Under the pieces are notes generated by a model. It was given only the letters and a program-made list of their open reading frames with translations, ran no database searches and was not told the DNA's origin. From NCBI RefSeq assembly GCF_010183535.1, contig NC_071328.1:7874001-7938000 (forward strand): 64,000 bases of DNA, written 5' to 3'. Origin of the DNA: Caenorhabditis remanei. Taxonomy: Eukaryota; Nematoda; Chromadorea; Rhabditida; Rhabditidae. Positions 1-16,638 of this stretch are shown here, one piece after another; position 1 is the first letter of the stretch, and each line of letters opens with the position of its first letter. The position numbers were made by a program, and so were the translations under genes.

Positions 1-2031
1 AGTTTCTTCTTTTCTGCCGGAGCTGGTGGTGTGAAAGAGACGAAGAGAGCAGGCGAACGTGGAGGAGATGGTTTCCTATCCGTTTTAAGTCCGGACAGGA
101 AGACTCTAATGCGATGTGTGTCTGTTGTTATGTAGTGTGTGTGCTTTGAAATGTGCTTTAATCTAAACCAGTGATTTCACTGTGAAATTTCAGCTTGATT
201 TCTTTTGTTTTGTTATGCTGTCTGTTGTATTTTGTGGGATTGTATTGTATTGTCTGTATTTGTCTGTAAATTTTGAAAGCAAGTGAGCTTCAATCTAAAA
301 CAGTGATTTGACTGTGAGATTTTAGCTGGGTTTTTGTGGAGCCTAGCCAAGAAAGTTGGGAGGCTGGTAGTTGATGGCGAAAGCCATGGGTTGTTCGAAA
401 AGTAGTCCGAAAGGGTTCCGAGAATTCTGATTGTACACATCATACCCGATCAGGAAGAGTAAGTAGACTCTTGTCGGTCCATCACGTCACCAAGCATCTT
501 CCGAAGAAACTACTCGATGATCTCGGCGCTGAAAAGTGTTTGGAAGCGGGTAACCTGAAAGAAGGATGAGAGAGTGCTCTGAGGCTAGTGTCGGCCATTG
601 CCGAGGCACACAAAGACTTATCTCCTGCTCAACCTGATTAACCTAACTTCCCTCACCGACAGACACACCGTCAGCAAAGGTTTTTTGCTAGTTTTTGTAC
701 TGCTACTAGCTGCAGTATACCCTGATGTTAGAGTGTGAAGGTTAGCTAGACCAACCTTTGACTAGAATAAGAAAATACTAAAAGTTTTTGGATACTCGAT
801 GTCCCTGAGTCACGTCATCCACTTTCGGCGTACCAGGCCGTCGGCGAAATCAATAACTCAAGAAAACCGAGAAAGTAAACTAAACTAATAGCTAATGGGG
901 ACTAGTGGTATGTTTAACTAGAAGTTGGGCATGTAAACTTACCCAAAAGACTAGAAGATGTTCCTAAACTAGGTTTGCACCTTGTCCGATAGTTTGCTGG
1001 TACTTAACTCGTACCGGTTGCAAGAATATAAGCGCACGACACTAGTCCTTCATAACACCGAAATGAAATGAATTTTTAGTAAATGAGTGACAAATGTGTG
1101 TGCTATATGCCTTTACAACATGCAAACTAAACAGAAAAGATACGAAAAAGAGACCGTGAGCTTAGGGAAGACAGAATAAGAAAGTAAAAAGAGAGGGAAT
1201 TGATGTTGACGCATGCTTTTGTGGGGTTCAGTGGTATTTTTAAGCGAATTTGTCTAATCTCAACCCAATATTTTTCCTAAACTGCTGCCCGTCTCGACGG
1301 TAGACGACTAGCACTTACTAGTTTGGCTAGTAGCTGTCTTGTGCGTTACCACGTCGCTCCTGTCTAGGGAACCCGCGATAAGACAGCAGTATGTCCCGAC
1401 TTTCACGGTTCCGCGCCACTTTGCGGAGTATTAGAGTGAAACCACTTATTAACACCACTTTACTAGACTATACAGACATAAACTTAGCTTTCGAGGCGCC
1501 TTTCGCTCATTTCGCAACAATCGGAGCACAAGCTGCCATACGACGGCGCTAAGTTACTCTGACTGTGCTGTTAGAACGTCCGAAGGCCTTTTGTGTATGA
1601 GAGAAGCTGGTATTGTCCGTATTGTCCTTGTTGTTGGGCGAGAAGTCGCTTCACATCCGGTGATTGCTGGCAGCTTTCCGAGAAGGTGTGCACATCGCAG
1701 AAAATCGATAATTGTCCGCGATCCTTCCTTTCCGACTGTTTTGCTGGTATCCGGCTGCTTGACGACATCGATCGCTTCGAATGATGCAATAATTGGGGTG
1801 ATTTCTTCGTGTTGACACTTTCTTTTGATGGAAAATGTTGAAATCCGTCACGATTTTGGTAGGTCCTCCTTCGCTGCTTGTTGCTCGTTTCCGGAGGTGT
1901 CTCTCTTTTCGCACACCAAACACACAACAGCTTATTCCAGAAAAAAAATTTTCTGGTTCCCGGTCGATGTACCATGTGACGAGGAGGTTAGGCCGGCCGG
2001 GTTAGAGTCCGGTAACCGCCTCAATCCCTAA
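1..2031. other. Repeat-like non-coding DNA, no supportable gene
   Basis: No open frame of convincing length or composition is present on either strand. Positions 155-203 and 287-335 are imperfect copies of one segment of about 48 bases (GCTTYAATCTAAAMCAGTGA...), with a period of 132. From about 640 to 1470 the sequence is rich in CTAG (14 occurrences by eye in about 830 bases). Just inside the possible primer-binding site there is a minus-strand open frame of 134 codons (1571-1975). It could be the decayed start of a gag-like region, but I see no recognisable domain in it. The stretch may be the interior of an old minus-strand LTR element that continues past the left edge of the window. Confidence 0.4.
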
Positions 2032-2642
2032 GCTGATGCACCAGTTGTATGTTTGGGTATGCTAGAGAGAGAACACGTTGTACCAGTTTACATCTTTATT
2101 AGAGATCTTTGACATGTGAATGAGTGAGTTGGCGATCGGCTTGGCTGGTAGTTGAGCTTGTCCGAGAGCTTTCCCTTCTCACCCATAGCCAAAGAATGCT
2201 CACTCCTTATACGGCAAGGAGGTGCTACTCTAAGGTAGGGAGCGAAGTGCTCGTGCTGGTAGTTGTTGGTGTCGTTGACATGTTGTTGGTTGTCCGGACG
2301 ACGAGTTGTTGTTGTGGGAGACGACAGAAGGAGTCGACCATCCGTTGAGTGTCCTTTTGGGAACGACTGAGAAGCGAGCGCCGCTTCGTTTGTGTGCGGT
2401 GGTTTTCGCGCCACTTTTGGGAAGTTTCCAGAAGGTGGCGGCGAGAGAGTGTGCGTGCCGCGGAGGAGTTGGGTCCGACGGAGCGCGCTTGCTTCCTTGG
2501 CGGTAATTTGAATATGAGTTTCCCGCACTCTTGAGAGATCATACAAGATTGTAGGTCTGCTTGTGGATTTGGTGGAGAGATTTGGCTGTGAAGTCATGTG
2601 TGCACTTCTAAGGTTGTGACCATCCGTAGGATGGTCGCGACA
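2032..2642 (-). mobile_element. Probable LTR and primer-binding site of a decayed LTR retrotransposon
   Basis: Read on the minus strand, a unit from 2642 to 2046 (597 bases) begins TGTCGCGACC and ends CATACA, the TG...CA ends typical of LTRs. It holds an AATAAA polyadenylation-like signal about 45-50 bases before its end. Two bases further on is TGGTGCATCAGC (2043-2032). By my recollection of tRNA-Gly(GCC), whose 3' end gives TGGTGCATCGGC, this matches 11 of 12 bases, so it looks like a primer-binding site. I found no second LTR and no intact gag or pol in the window, so this is either a solo or remnant LTR, or the edge of an element truncated on the left. Confidence 0.4.
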
Positions 2643-5600
2643 TCTCCTGAATTTAAAAAAATCACGTCAAAAATATATTCTCCTATTATCAGCGTCACAT
2701 TTGTGTTCATTTGGTTCAGTGGATAACACGGGGTGGTTTTATTCAAAGGGCTTCTGGTTCGGACTTTCCCAATTTTTGCCAAAATTTGACGGATTGAACG
2801 TGAAAACAGAAAATATTTTTTGCGTGGTCAGGAAAACGAAAGAATTCCCCAAGAGAATTCAGTAGAAACCTTGGCTGACCAAAAGGTCCTGTAACTTCGG
2901 AGAGTGTGAATATTTTCGGGAAAAATTTTGGGAATGTACTTCGATATACCTAAAGAACAGATGGAAATTTTAATGGAAAATTGAGTTTGAAAAAAATGTT
3001 GCGGTCTCTATTTATAGTTCCTCTTTTCCTATTTTCTAGATTCCTATAGTTCCCTGTTTCACGAGATTTTTTTCCCAATGCCAGATGACTTTTGACACCA
3101 AGATCATGACAAACGAGTGGCCTGTGATGTGTGGTTTCTAATTCAGAAAAGTTCAATTTCCCTTTTCTTTTTCTATCTACGTCTACTCATTTCTTGAGAC
3201 ATTTTGTTTGTTTGTTTGCTAAATAAAAATGACGATGGCATCGGTGTTTGTTGTGTTCTCGTAGTTTTTCTTCAACTATTCATTGATATTTTGATCGGTC
3301 TACTGTTGTTGAAACAGATGATTTTTGGGAGAAAATCTAGAAGAAAGTGGGAGGATTTCATCCCAGTCATACTTTATTTTGAGTTTTTTTGTAGTGTAGT
3401 TCCAGCTAGAAGTTGGTCAAAAACTGGTCGAATTGGACGATTCTGAACTTTTCTTTTTCATAGTTGACAGTTTTCGACCAATTCAATTTTTACCAATAAT
3501 AGATAAATTCCAAAGTTCCAACTATTACTATTCTTGCAAATATGCTGCTCACTTCTTCTTCATTTCTTCATCTTTACTTCACTGATATCCTAAATCGTAA
3601 AAAATTTTCTTCTGCGTCTTTTCATATCTCAATTATTCTCAGTTTCAGAGGAACGTAGTTGTGAAATTTGTTCTGATTAGTTACTTTCGAACTAGTTACT
3701 TCCTGCCAAAAAGACAAACATCTGAAAATTCGAAAATACTGCAAACAAAGAGTTATTTTTGTCTTTTCCGGAGGAAAAATTGAATGATAACAGAACACTT
3801 TTCCAATATTACACTATACGTTTTTCTTTTCTTATCAATCACTTTTCCTTCTCCTCTTGATTTAATGTTCTCTATTTTTTCTTCTTTTTACTTTGTGCCT
3901 CTTCCGTTTTTATTCTGCTTCAAATATCACCTGTTCCCTCTTCCCTCAAGGTTTTTGCATCATTTTAAAGTTTGCCCCGGATGTTTACATCATAAGAAAT
4001 GACTCATGTTTCCTAAGACCTGAGAAATTTAGAATGAGCAAAACATATATTAGGAAAAAGGTACTATTTAGGAAACTTTCTAACAAAAGATTAGGTATTC
4101 TGGGTCTCCTTTCTCCCACCTAATATTCTAGTTTTCCAGAATAATTTGAAACATTTCACTAGGTTTCTAGCATACCTGCACCATCTCTAAGACATCAAAA
4201 CAAGGTGTTTCCTGTTGTTTTTTGTCAGCATTTTTCAACTGTTGATGTAAACACTACAGTACTGATGATCACTTAAGACACAACTCGTTTAAGACACAAA
4301 ATAAAAAGTGTACTATTTGATCATGTTCCACTATTATGAAATTCCTCTCAAAAAATAAGCAAAGTTAATTCTGAAAAAGAGAACGGCAATAATGATGAAA
4401 ATAAAGGGAGTGGGAGTGCACTAAATGTAAGAACAGGTCAAAAAGAGTTGCACTTTCTGTTGATTTGGATTGAGTCTTGTTTTGTCACTCATTTTTCGAC
4501 GGCTCTATTCTAGAGATCAGTGCTCCAGTGAGAAAAGAACATCCTACTTTTCATTAATTTCAAAATCAAGTGTATTTTAAAGCTATTTCTGTATCATTGG
4601 GCTATGCACTGAACCTATTGAACCCATGGTCAAACGCTTTGCTGTCCAGAAACGTGATCAGCTGACTCGCACGGTCTGAAATTTAATTTACCACTCCGAA
4701 AAGTTTGAAGCGTCATTCAGCCTTATTCTCAGAAGAAGTTCCTCTAGTTGTGTGAATCAAGAAATCCCTTAATAGTTACTCAGAATCATTGGAATCTTCA
4801 GAAAACTCTGAGAACTCCTCTGACTTCTTGAAAGCTTTCCTCCCCAGAACTGTTCTCTGAAATAACTTATTTTCTCCTAGTCAGTTATCCCATTTCCAAC
4901 AAGAAAAACATGTGCTCATAGCAGCTCTAACTCCCTCGTCACATTCACAAAACGGGGGGTTCCTCGTCTGTTGTGACATTCACATGCAACCGCACACATG
5001 TTTACTTCCGACTTTTTTCTCTTCTCTATCTCTCCTTTTTTCCTTTATTTTCTCCTATTTTTTTTCCCAAGCCGAATGGCTGTAGAGGGGGAGCTCCAAA
5101 TTTGTTCCGTTTCCTTGTTGTCAGTCTTTTCCTTTTTTTTTCTTTCTTACTGCTCATGGCTAATGCCACGATGACTAATACTAATACAAGACAAAAAGAA
5201 TCAAATGATTTGTCCCGTTTGAAATCAGAAGGAATCAGAAGGAAGAGGGCAAGTGATCGGCACCCGACGCATGGGCGTGTGATTGTTTTTTTGACCAGAG
5301 AACAAGAAGTGGAGCACATGTTTTGGATTCACTCTGCCCCTTCTTCTTCTTTTTTCGAAATTTCTCTAGATGTGATGACTGTAAATAAACAGCACAATGC
5401 CTAAGGAACCAATTGGTTTCTTAAAGTTAAGAAGACCGATTGGTTTTTGAGTTTTTACGAGTTTCACTTTCTTTTCTTTTTCCAGTTTTTTCGAGAACTA
5501 CTTTCTCTCTGAACTTTCTGTATTCCCGTGAGAACGGATGTCCGGATGTTCCGTTGTTTTCATATTTTAATTCTCAAAACGTCATTCTTCCATCCTTCAA

Positions 5601-6778
5601 CGCCTCGTTCAGTTCCAAGAAGTGTTTTCAGCAAGCACTCTACTTCTTGTAACTAAACAAATTAGCAGGAAACGCCTTCACGCTCACAGCAATAACAATG
5701 TTCTCAGAATCAACTTCTGTCTGACCTACTATTCTCAGAATCTCTGGGTTATCAGAATGAAGGAACTTTTTGGAGAAATAGTGTCTCTGTGAGCTATAGT
5801 ATTCTTCTTTTAAAAGATTCAAACGAATGTGTGTTGTTTTCAAGTTTCAAGTTCTAAAACATGGTTGCCTTAACTATAGTGAAGCCAAAAACTATAATTT
5901 TCAAGTATTTTCACTGCCAGACCAAACTAGAATTGTCTGCTCAAACTTATAATTATAACGTCGAGTGCAAATGTCTCGAAGTCTGGTTGTCCCTCTCTGT
6001 CTAATTATTTTCATCTCCTTGAACCCCGATCCCTCAGACTTTCCACCAGTCTCACCCTCGTTTACCTAATCTATGAGTCTCAGAGACCAATGAATCACAA
6101 AATAGGGATCTGCTACTTTCACTACACTTGGTGCACCATCATCATCATAGGCTAATACACCATAGACCAGAGAATTCAGGGTTCGGAGTTTCAGAAGCTT
6201 CCAGAACAGCTTCTCTCCCTCTTTAATTTTCTCACACCCCCTTCACCCTCTCCACCCAAGTGTCCATAATCCTGAGCTATGGTGTTTGAGCCACTATTTT
6301 CAACGCGGTCAGCAGCATACACGGAGAAATTTCAACACAAGTATACATACACGTCAACAAAAAGAAACTCTCTACACGTGGCACAGATGTTGTCTGTCTG
6401 TGTGTCTGTCTGCGTCTCTCTCGCTCCCCATCTGTTTCATTCCCATGGAACGGGAGACCACGGGAAGAGAGATAGAGAAGAGAATTAGGGTGTGCGACGA
6501 AAAAAGTGGGCGTGGCGGGGGGAATAGGCGAGGCGGGGCTTCGTCCTTCCCGCCGATTCTTAGCCGGAGAGAACTCATTCTGTATTTTTCATGCCGTCGA
6601 GGATGGTGTGCATTCTTCCGTTTCCTGTTTTCTCAAATCTATTCAGAATTTGTTTTTGTATTTGGGTTCAAGTCATGACACTTCTATAGTCATGCATACT
6701 TCACTTTCCTTTCTTCTCTATCTCTTGTTCTTCTTTTCTGTAATCTCATTTCTTCATATTTTCAGTCGCTACCTCAAA
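2643..6778. other. Intergenic region, no gene seen
   Basis: About 4.1 kb of AT-rich, pyrimidine-tract-rich sequence. The open frames here are short and low in complexity, and I would not call any of them. At 2709-2770 there is a tRNA-like fragment (TGGTTCAGTGGATAAC, then GGTTCGGACTTTCCC) that could be a decayed tRNA-derived repeat. Sequence from about 6280 to 6778 is presumably the promoter and 5' region of the gene starting at 6779. Confidence 0.5.
6410..6419 (+). promoter_or_regulatory. CTGCGTCTCT promoter motif
   Basis: CTGCGTCTCT lies about 360 bases upstream of the start codon at 6779, on the same strand as that gene. A CTGCGTCTC-type motif is, as I recall, enriched in proximal promoters of C. 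elegans protein genes. The same motif occurs on the minus strand upstream of ndx-1 (48223-48232). Confidence 0.45.
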
Positions 6779-7545
6779 ATGTTCGTTGTTTCAAAGCCAA
6801 CTACTACCGAATTCGGAACCGGATGCTTCGCCGCATCTTCTTCGTGTCAAAGCGAGTATAATCCAAAGGTGAGTACTTCAATTCAAACTATATTTTGGAG
6901 TTCCTTTATCTGAAAATTATCTGAAAATAGCTTTTCTCCTCCAAAATCCTCATTAAACAAGTTTTCAGATCGAAAATGACGCTGTTGCTCACAATTCCAT
7001 TAACGGTCTTCGTGGATCTCTCCGTCGTAATTCATCAAATCTCTCACACAAATTGACAGAACTCCAAGAGACTTGTCTCGCTGATGCAGCACAAATTGAA
7101 ATCAATTGCTCCTGTGTAAATGCTAGCCAAGCTTTCTTTGTCCGTATTGAAGTCCCAACTGGAGAACAAGGAGTCCTTCATTTCTCACCATCCACAGGAG
7201 AAATCTCACAAGTATTCACTCCAATCCAGAATGGATGCGGTCACGGAGTATGGAAATTCACTGTTTGCACAATGGAAAATGGAAGGTAAGAGGCTTTTTA
7301 ATCTAGTTATATGGATATTCGAACTTCTGGATATCCGGACACACAGACAACTATGAAGAACTATGAAATGAAAAATATGAACCTTTCTTAATTTCTCTTT
7401 TTCCAGTGAAATCGCCCATTCCCAAGTCTCTCGCAACCTCGACGGAGTCGGAATCCTTTTCTTCAACGTCTTCGATGATCTGGAAATCCGTTTGACTCAA
7501 CAAGAATTCCTCCACATTTCACATTGCCATACTCGCAGGCATTAG
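6779..7545 (+). CDS. Unrecognised 181-residue nematode protein
   Basis: I do not recognise this family. Three exons are supported by consensus splice sites and continuous phase: 6779-6868, 6969-7285 and 7407-7545 (546 bases including TAG). The ATG at 6779 follows TTTTCAG by about a dozen bases, so it may be a trans-spliced start. The product has no N-terminal signal peptide or membrane segment. A short Ser/Thr-rich start is followed by a basic Arg/Ser-rich helix-like stretch around residues 40-55. The rest is mixed beta-like sequence with several cysteines (in LQETC, NCSCVN, NGCGHG, FTVCT). Strong coding signal, good introns and a CTGCGTCTCT motif upstream argue for a real, expressed gene. 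The cysteines could be structural or bind metal, but I see no standard zinc-binding spacing. Confidence 0.75.
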
Positions 7546-8787
7546 TCGAAAAATTAATGGAGTTTCGATGACTTTCAAAGATTTCTGTACATATTCCCTC
7601 TCAATTCCAGTTTTTGTTGAAATTACCCTAATTGTCATTCCATTTTTCCAAATCATGTAATACTGTACATCGATTCGATTCCTTCTTTTGTTCCCTTGAT
7701 ACCTCGGGATTTCTTTGTCTCGGGTACCCATTCTTGTTCTCTTTTTTAATTTTGCAAACTTTAACTGTTCATAATAAATATACGTCATGTTTTTATCTAT
7801 TCAAGCACAGAAAAACAAACTCAAAAGGAAGATGGAAAACTCGAAAACTCAAAACAACAACACTTCAGGAGAGAGAATGAATCCTATGTTCTCTGAATTT
7901 CTTCATATCCGCTATTCCGATTTTTATATTATTTTGTATTTGAATGAGATACAAAAGTTTCTAATGCCGTTTGATAGTTTTTGTAGTTCTCTTTTAAAAG
8001 TGAATTTTACATTATCTTTTCATTTTCTTCATTTTAGAAAACTTGTGTAACTTTTTTGAAGCTTCGAACTATTCGGAACAGTTTCGTCTTGAATTGGAAA
8101 TGAGCTCATATTTATTGGAGTGATGCTTGGAGCATTCTCTGATCACCATTTACTACACAAAAATAATTTTGCAAAACGTTCTCTGTGACCAACCCAAACA
8201 CATTAAAAACAACTGATTGATAAGAAGATCTGATTACGAAGGGAGACAGAGAAATGTGCTTTGTTCGTTTCTTACGCGTTTTCCGGAGTATGATCGGCAG
8301 ATGTTTGAAGTGAAAACTCATTGATGAAATCAGAGAACAACGTCAACGTCCTCAGCAAGAAGTGCGTCATTTCAAGTGTTTTATGGATTATGATTCGTTG
8401 AAATGACTCTTTTTAATGGATCATAACTCGAAGAATTCTAGGAATTGGTCTCTGACATTTATAGATAAAATTATGATGGAAAAGACATGTGAGGAGATTG
8501 AAAATTGACACGAATTTAGAAGTTCGACATTAAAGACAACTCCGGAAGAAATCGAGGTGGATATTTGCAACTTGCAAAAAAAAAATCCAGGAAAACCCGT
8601 GTGAGTTTAATCTCGATTCTCTTCCTTTTAATTAAAATATCACGTTTTGCTTCTGGAAATTTGAGAAATAATTTATTTCTAAAACATAAAGTCGTTCTTT
8701 TAATAATGGTTCGTTTTCGTTTTGCTCTGTCAAGATCAAACTTTAAAAATGTCTTTAAAAAAACAGATTTAAAAAAACAATTTCCAG
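7546..8787. other. Intergenic region; 5' exon of the ABC gene not located
   Basis: It contains the 3' end of the preceding gene (AATAAA-like signal near 7773) and AT-rich sequence. The first coding exon of the downstream transporter should lie here, because the exon at 8788 starts in frame without an ATG. A donor-like GTGAGT occurs at about 8597, but no upstream open frame with an ATG in the right phase is convincing. Confidence 0.4.
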
Positions 8788-13202
<4,415 letters not shown>

Positions 13203-13726
13203 GAAATTTATCATTTTGATGTGAAATGATAAAACTAACCGGTTTTCGTTGTTTGAAACGGTGCCACAAGAATTTATCGATGACCAAATTGAATCAAATC
13301 ACAAAAAAACACAATAAAACAGGGTAAAACAACGAAGAAGGAAACTGAGAAAAGGAGCAGGAATCGTAGAAACCTGAAAAATGAGGAAGTGGGAAAGACC
13401 TTAAAAATGGAGGAAGAGCTTGAGAGAAAAATAATGCAAAAAAACCGTAGCGGGCGTACTGATCGGTAGAAGGAACTCTGACTTTCAGGAAGAAGTAGAG
13501 GGAGAAAAGAACAATTGGCAACATTTTTGACAGAAGAAAGTGAGCTGTTGGAGAATTTCAGGAAGAAAAATTATGATAGCTTTTTGAAAAAGCCGAAATC
13601 AAACCGTAAATGGAGTATAGATCGGAGGAAAAAGAGTAGAAAGTTGGGGGAAATGGGGTTAGAGAATTGTTATGAGAGAGAAGACATGATTAAAAAGAAA
13701 AAGTGATAATGAAAACTTGAAAATCC

Positions 13727-15242
13727 TCATTTCCTCAATGCAATAATCGCTTTGCCATTCTTGTTAATAGTCTCTTTGACTGCTTTTTTCGATGGACTGC
13801 TCTGACCGGCACGAGTAAGTGTGGTGAGCCAATCACTGAGAGAATCGATCGAATCAAGATGATCTGTGATAGAAAATGATAGATTTTCTAATATTATTCA
13901 TTTCTACCTTTTGCTGCAGGGACACTGCTGAACATTGCTCTCATTTTCTCCATTGTTTCCTCGACTTTCTCATCCACACTTTTGATCCGTTCTTCTTCTG
14001 AAAAAAGAAAATTTATAATAATGGATCAGATTTTGAGAATTTGAAGAGCCTACGTTTCTGAATTCTAACATCCATGTCGTATTGAAGTAATGCTTCCAAC
14101 TCATGCTCTACATTTGATCTCTCCACAGCCAATTGTCTTCTGTATGAATCACGTGTCTTATTGTAACTCATAAATTCTGGAGTGAAGATTGGTCCGGAAT
14201 ACTGTAGACTGGAAGAAGATGATGACGTAGCATTTGAAGACGAGGCTGATGTCTGTTGTGGTTTATTCAGAAGTGGACAGAAGACCTGAGGCTTTGGGAA
14301 AGCCATTTGAACAACTTCTTCGTCCTCAGATTCTTGATCGCCGTGCTTTCGTTTGCGTTGTTTCTTTTTTAGAGGAGAATGTTTCTGATTTGTGAGAAAT
14401 TTCGAGCGTTTCTCTGAAAAATTAAGAGATTATTTTTTAAGAAAAACTCGGGTTTTCCATTCGAACTTACCCACAAACTCTCTATGTGAATCAGTCTTTT
14501 TGTACTCTTCCATCAATTCTAGATACTTTTCTTTTTCTTCTTCAGCCTTTTTATGGAATGGAATTCTCTCTTCTGCTGTCAGTTTTTGCCAATCAGCAGC
14601 TAATGAAATATTAATATCTCGTTGAGACATTGTAGCTTTCGAATATGAAGAGCGACGATGAATTATGAAATGAACGTAGGCAGATCGATTACGTTTTGGA
14701 GCATTCGGATCGAGGAATGGAACACCATCTTTGTCTTTTTCGCTTTTCTTCTGAAAATAGTAGAAAACTAGTTTTAGTTTTAATTTCAATTGCATGCAAA
14801 GATTAAGTTGGACCTTGCATACCTTATACTTCATTTTTGGTTTCACCTCCTCTTCATTCTTCTTCACTTGTTTTTTCGGACTGCTCGATATTTGTATCTC
14901 TTGTTCCTCTTCATGCTCATCACTGTCCACTTCCATTTTCACATTTACTCCTTCACTTCCCACCGGAGTTTGTTCTTTCTGTTCTTGAATCGAATAAGCT
15001 GGTGAAAGGGCTGGTGGAGGAGTGAATGAACAAGATTTCTCAACACGGATCACTTTTTCAGTTACTTCTACTTTCGGCGGGCTTTTAATTTTTGAGGGAT
15101 TTTTATTTTCTTCTGGAGTTCGATTCATTTCATCTTCATTCATGTTCGTCACATTGTCTTCCGATTCTACTTCAATATCAGGTATTCTAGATGTTGATGA
15201 GCTGCTGCCCCCAGCAGATGAATCAGATCTTTTTGAACGCAT
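13727..15242 (-). CDS. hmg-20: HMG-box chromatin protein, HMG-20 type
   Basis: 428 residues in five exons: 14823-15242, 14471-14750, 14054-14413, 13908-13997, 13727-13863. An acidic, Ser/Pro-rich N-terminal region (about 1-140) is followed by one HMG box at about residues 154-222. That box opens DPNAPKRNRSAYVHF and continues through an ADWQKLTAEER helix to EYKKT. A basic patch and a C-terminal coiled-coil segment (KSVDEKVEETMEKM) follow. The order HMG box then coiled coil fits the HMG20A/HMG20B (BRAF35) family, DNA-binding partners of the LSD1/CoREST complex. The position beside the primase large-subunit gene and the YIPF6-like gene matches the C. elegans W02D9 neighbourhood, where hmg-20 lies as I recall. 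The role is therefore inferred as nuclear, chromatin-associated repression. Confidence 0.82.
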
Positions 15243-16638
15243 TCTGTGGGAACGCCTGTAAATAGAAACATCCGTAACAACAAAAAAAAGTCATCATCGA
15301 CTTCAACTACAGCGAGAAGAAAAAACTAACATGAGATTTCAAGACAATATACGGAAAACGTACTGAAGAAAGCCACATATTTCCTACCAAAAAAAATTAA
15401 ATAAAAAACAGGAAATCTCTAGATATTATAGGAGAAATAATTCATTTTTACGACTAGCTTCTGAAACCATGGAAACTCAAAGTGGAAACAATCATCTAAA
15501 CGAACGTTCACGGATTGAAAACAAAGAACTTTCCCTCAGGTTCTCAGGCCTTTTCTAGAATTGTTTTTTTAATTCTGGATTACTCATTCCGCTTCGTGTC
15601 AAAACATAAAAACAATTTTGTGCTTATTAATCGGTATTTTCGCATATAGAAAGCTATTTATATTTTCATTCAAAAAATATATGTCAGAACTGTTTTAGAC
15701 TATCAAATCTAGGAAAGTTTGGGAGAAATATTTCAAAATCGGATAAAATTAAGCTGAGAATCAGTTCGTCCAGTGAGCTTGTCTATATTTACTTGATAAG
15801 GAGAGACAATTTAAGCGAAATGACATCTGAAACATCAAGAAACTTTACAGTAAGCATCTAGGATCGGCAACGACAGGATCGGCTAATGTCAAAATTTTCC
15901 AGAATTTTCGCGTTAGGACCCAAACCGTATCGCCGGAAACCAATGCCGGCATCAAAAAAACTCGAAAATCGATTGAAACGTGGCAAAATCTCAAATAATT
16001 TTAGGTCGAGAAAGTGAGGAAATGAAAGTGAGGAGAAGTGGTCGGAATGAATGAGAGAGCACAATTGTCAAAGGAAACACAGACAACGAGAGTGAAAGGA
16101 TCCATAGAGTATTGTGAGGAGGAGAGAGTGCAGAGAACGGAGGAGAACGAAGAATCATTCGGAGTCTCTCCTATAGAGAAGGAGAAAAGTATATATTAAA
16201 GTGATGGGGAAGAAAACAATAGTGGGTGGCCTATGGGCTTTGAACCTTGGAACTTCTTACAACGTGACAGTTCGGGTGGTGCGGAGAAAACGTCCTGAAC
16301 TCCACTTATCTGTTGAAGACATGGTTTCCAAGAAAAATGAGGAAAATCTGTAGAAAAATTTTACTCTTCAGCTAAGGAAGATTGTAAATTGGGACAAGGA
16401 GTGCGTACATAGTTGTACAAGTACCCCAATGGCTACTGTAATGTTAAGCTGACTTCCACAGAAATATTCGATATTGACAGTCAACTTCACGGGTTTTGCT
16501 ACGAGGCGGTAAAAATCCAAAAACGGATATGTAGCTTAAAATTATCGCACAAATTTATTGACGTGAAAATGGAGAGTATCGAACGTCAAGTTAAAAGTGA
16601 AAAGTGAGAAAAAGTTAGATTTATCAATCGTAAAACAA
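15243..16638. other. Intergenic region between pri-2 and hmg-20
   Basis: About 1.4 kb separating two minus-strand genes, too long for a tight operon. It should hold the pri-2 3' end and the hmg-20 promoter. A purine-rich GAGA-like stretch lies at 16010-16190. I see no gene or clear repeat. Confidence 0.5.
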
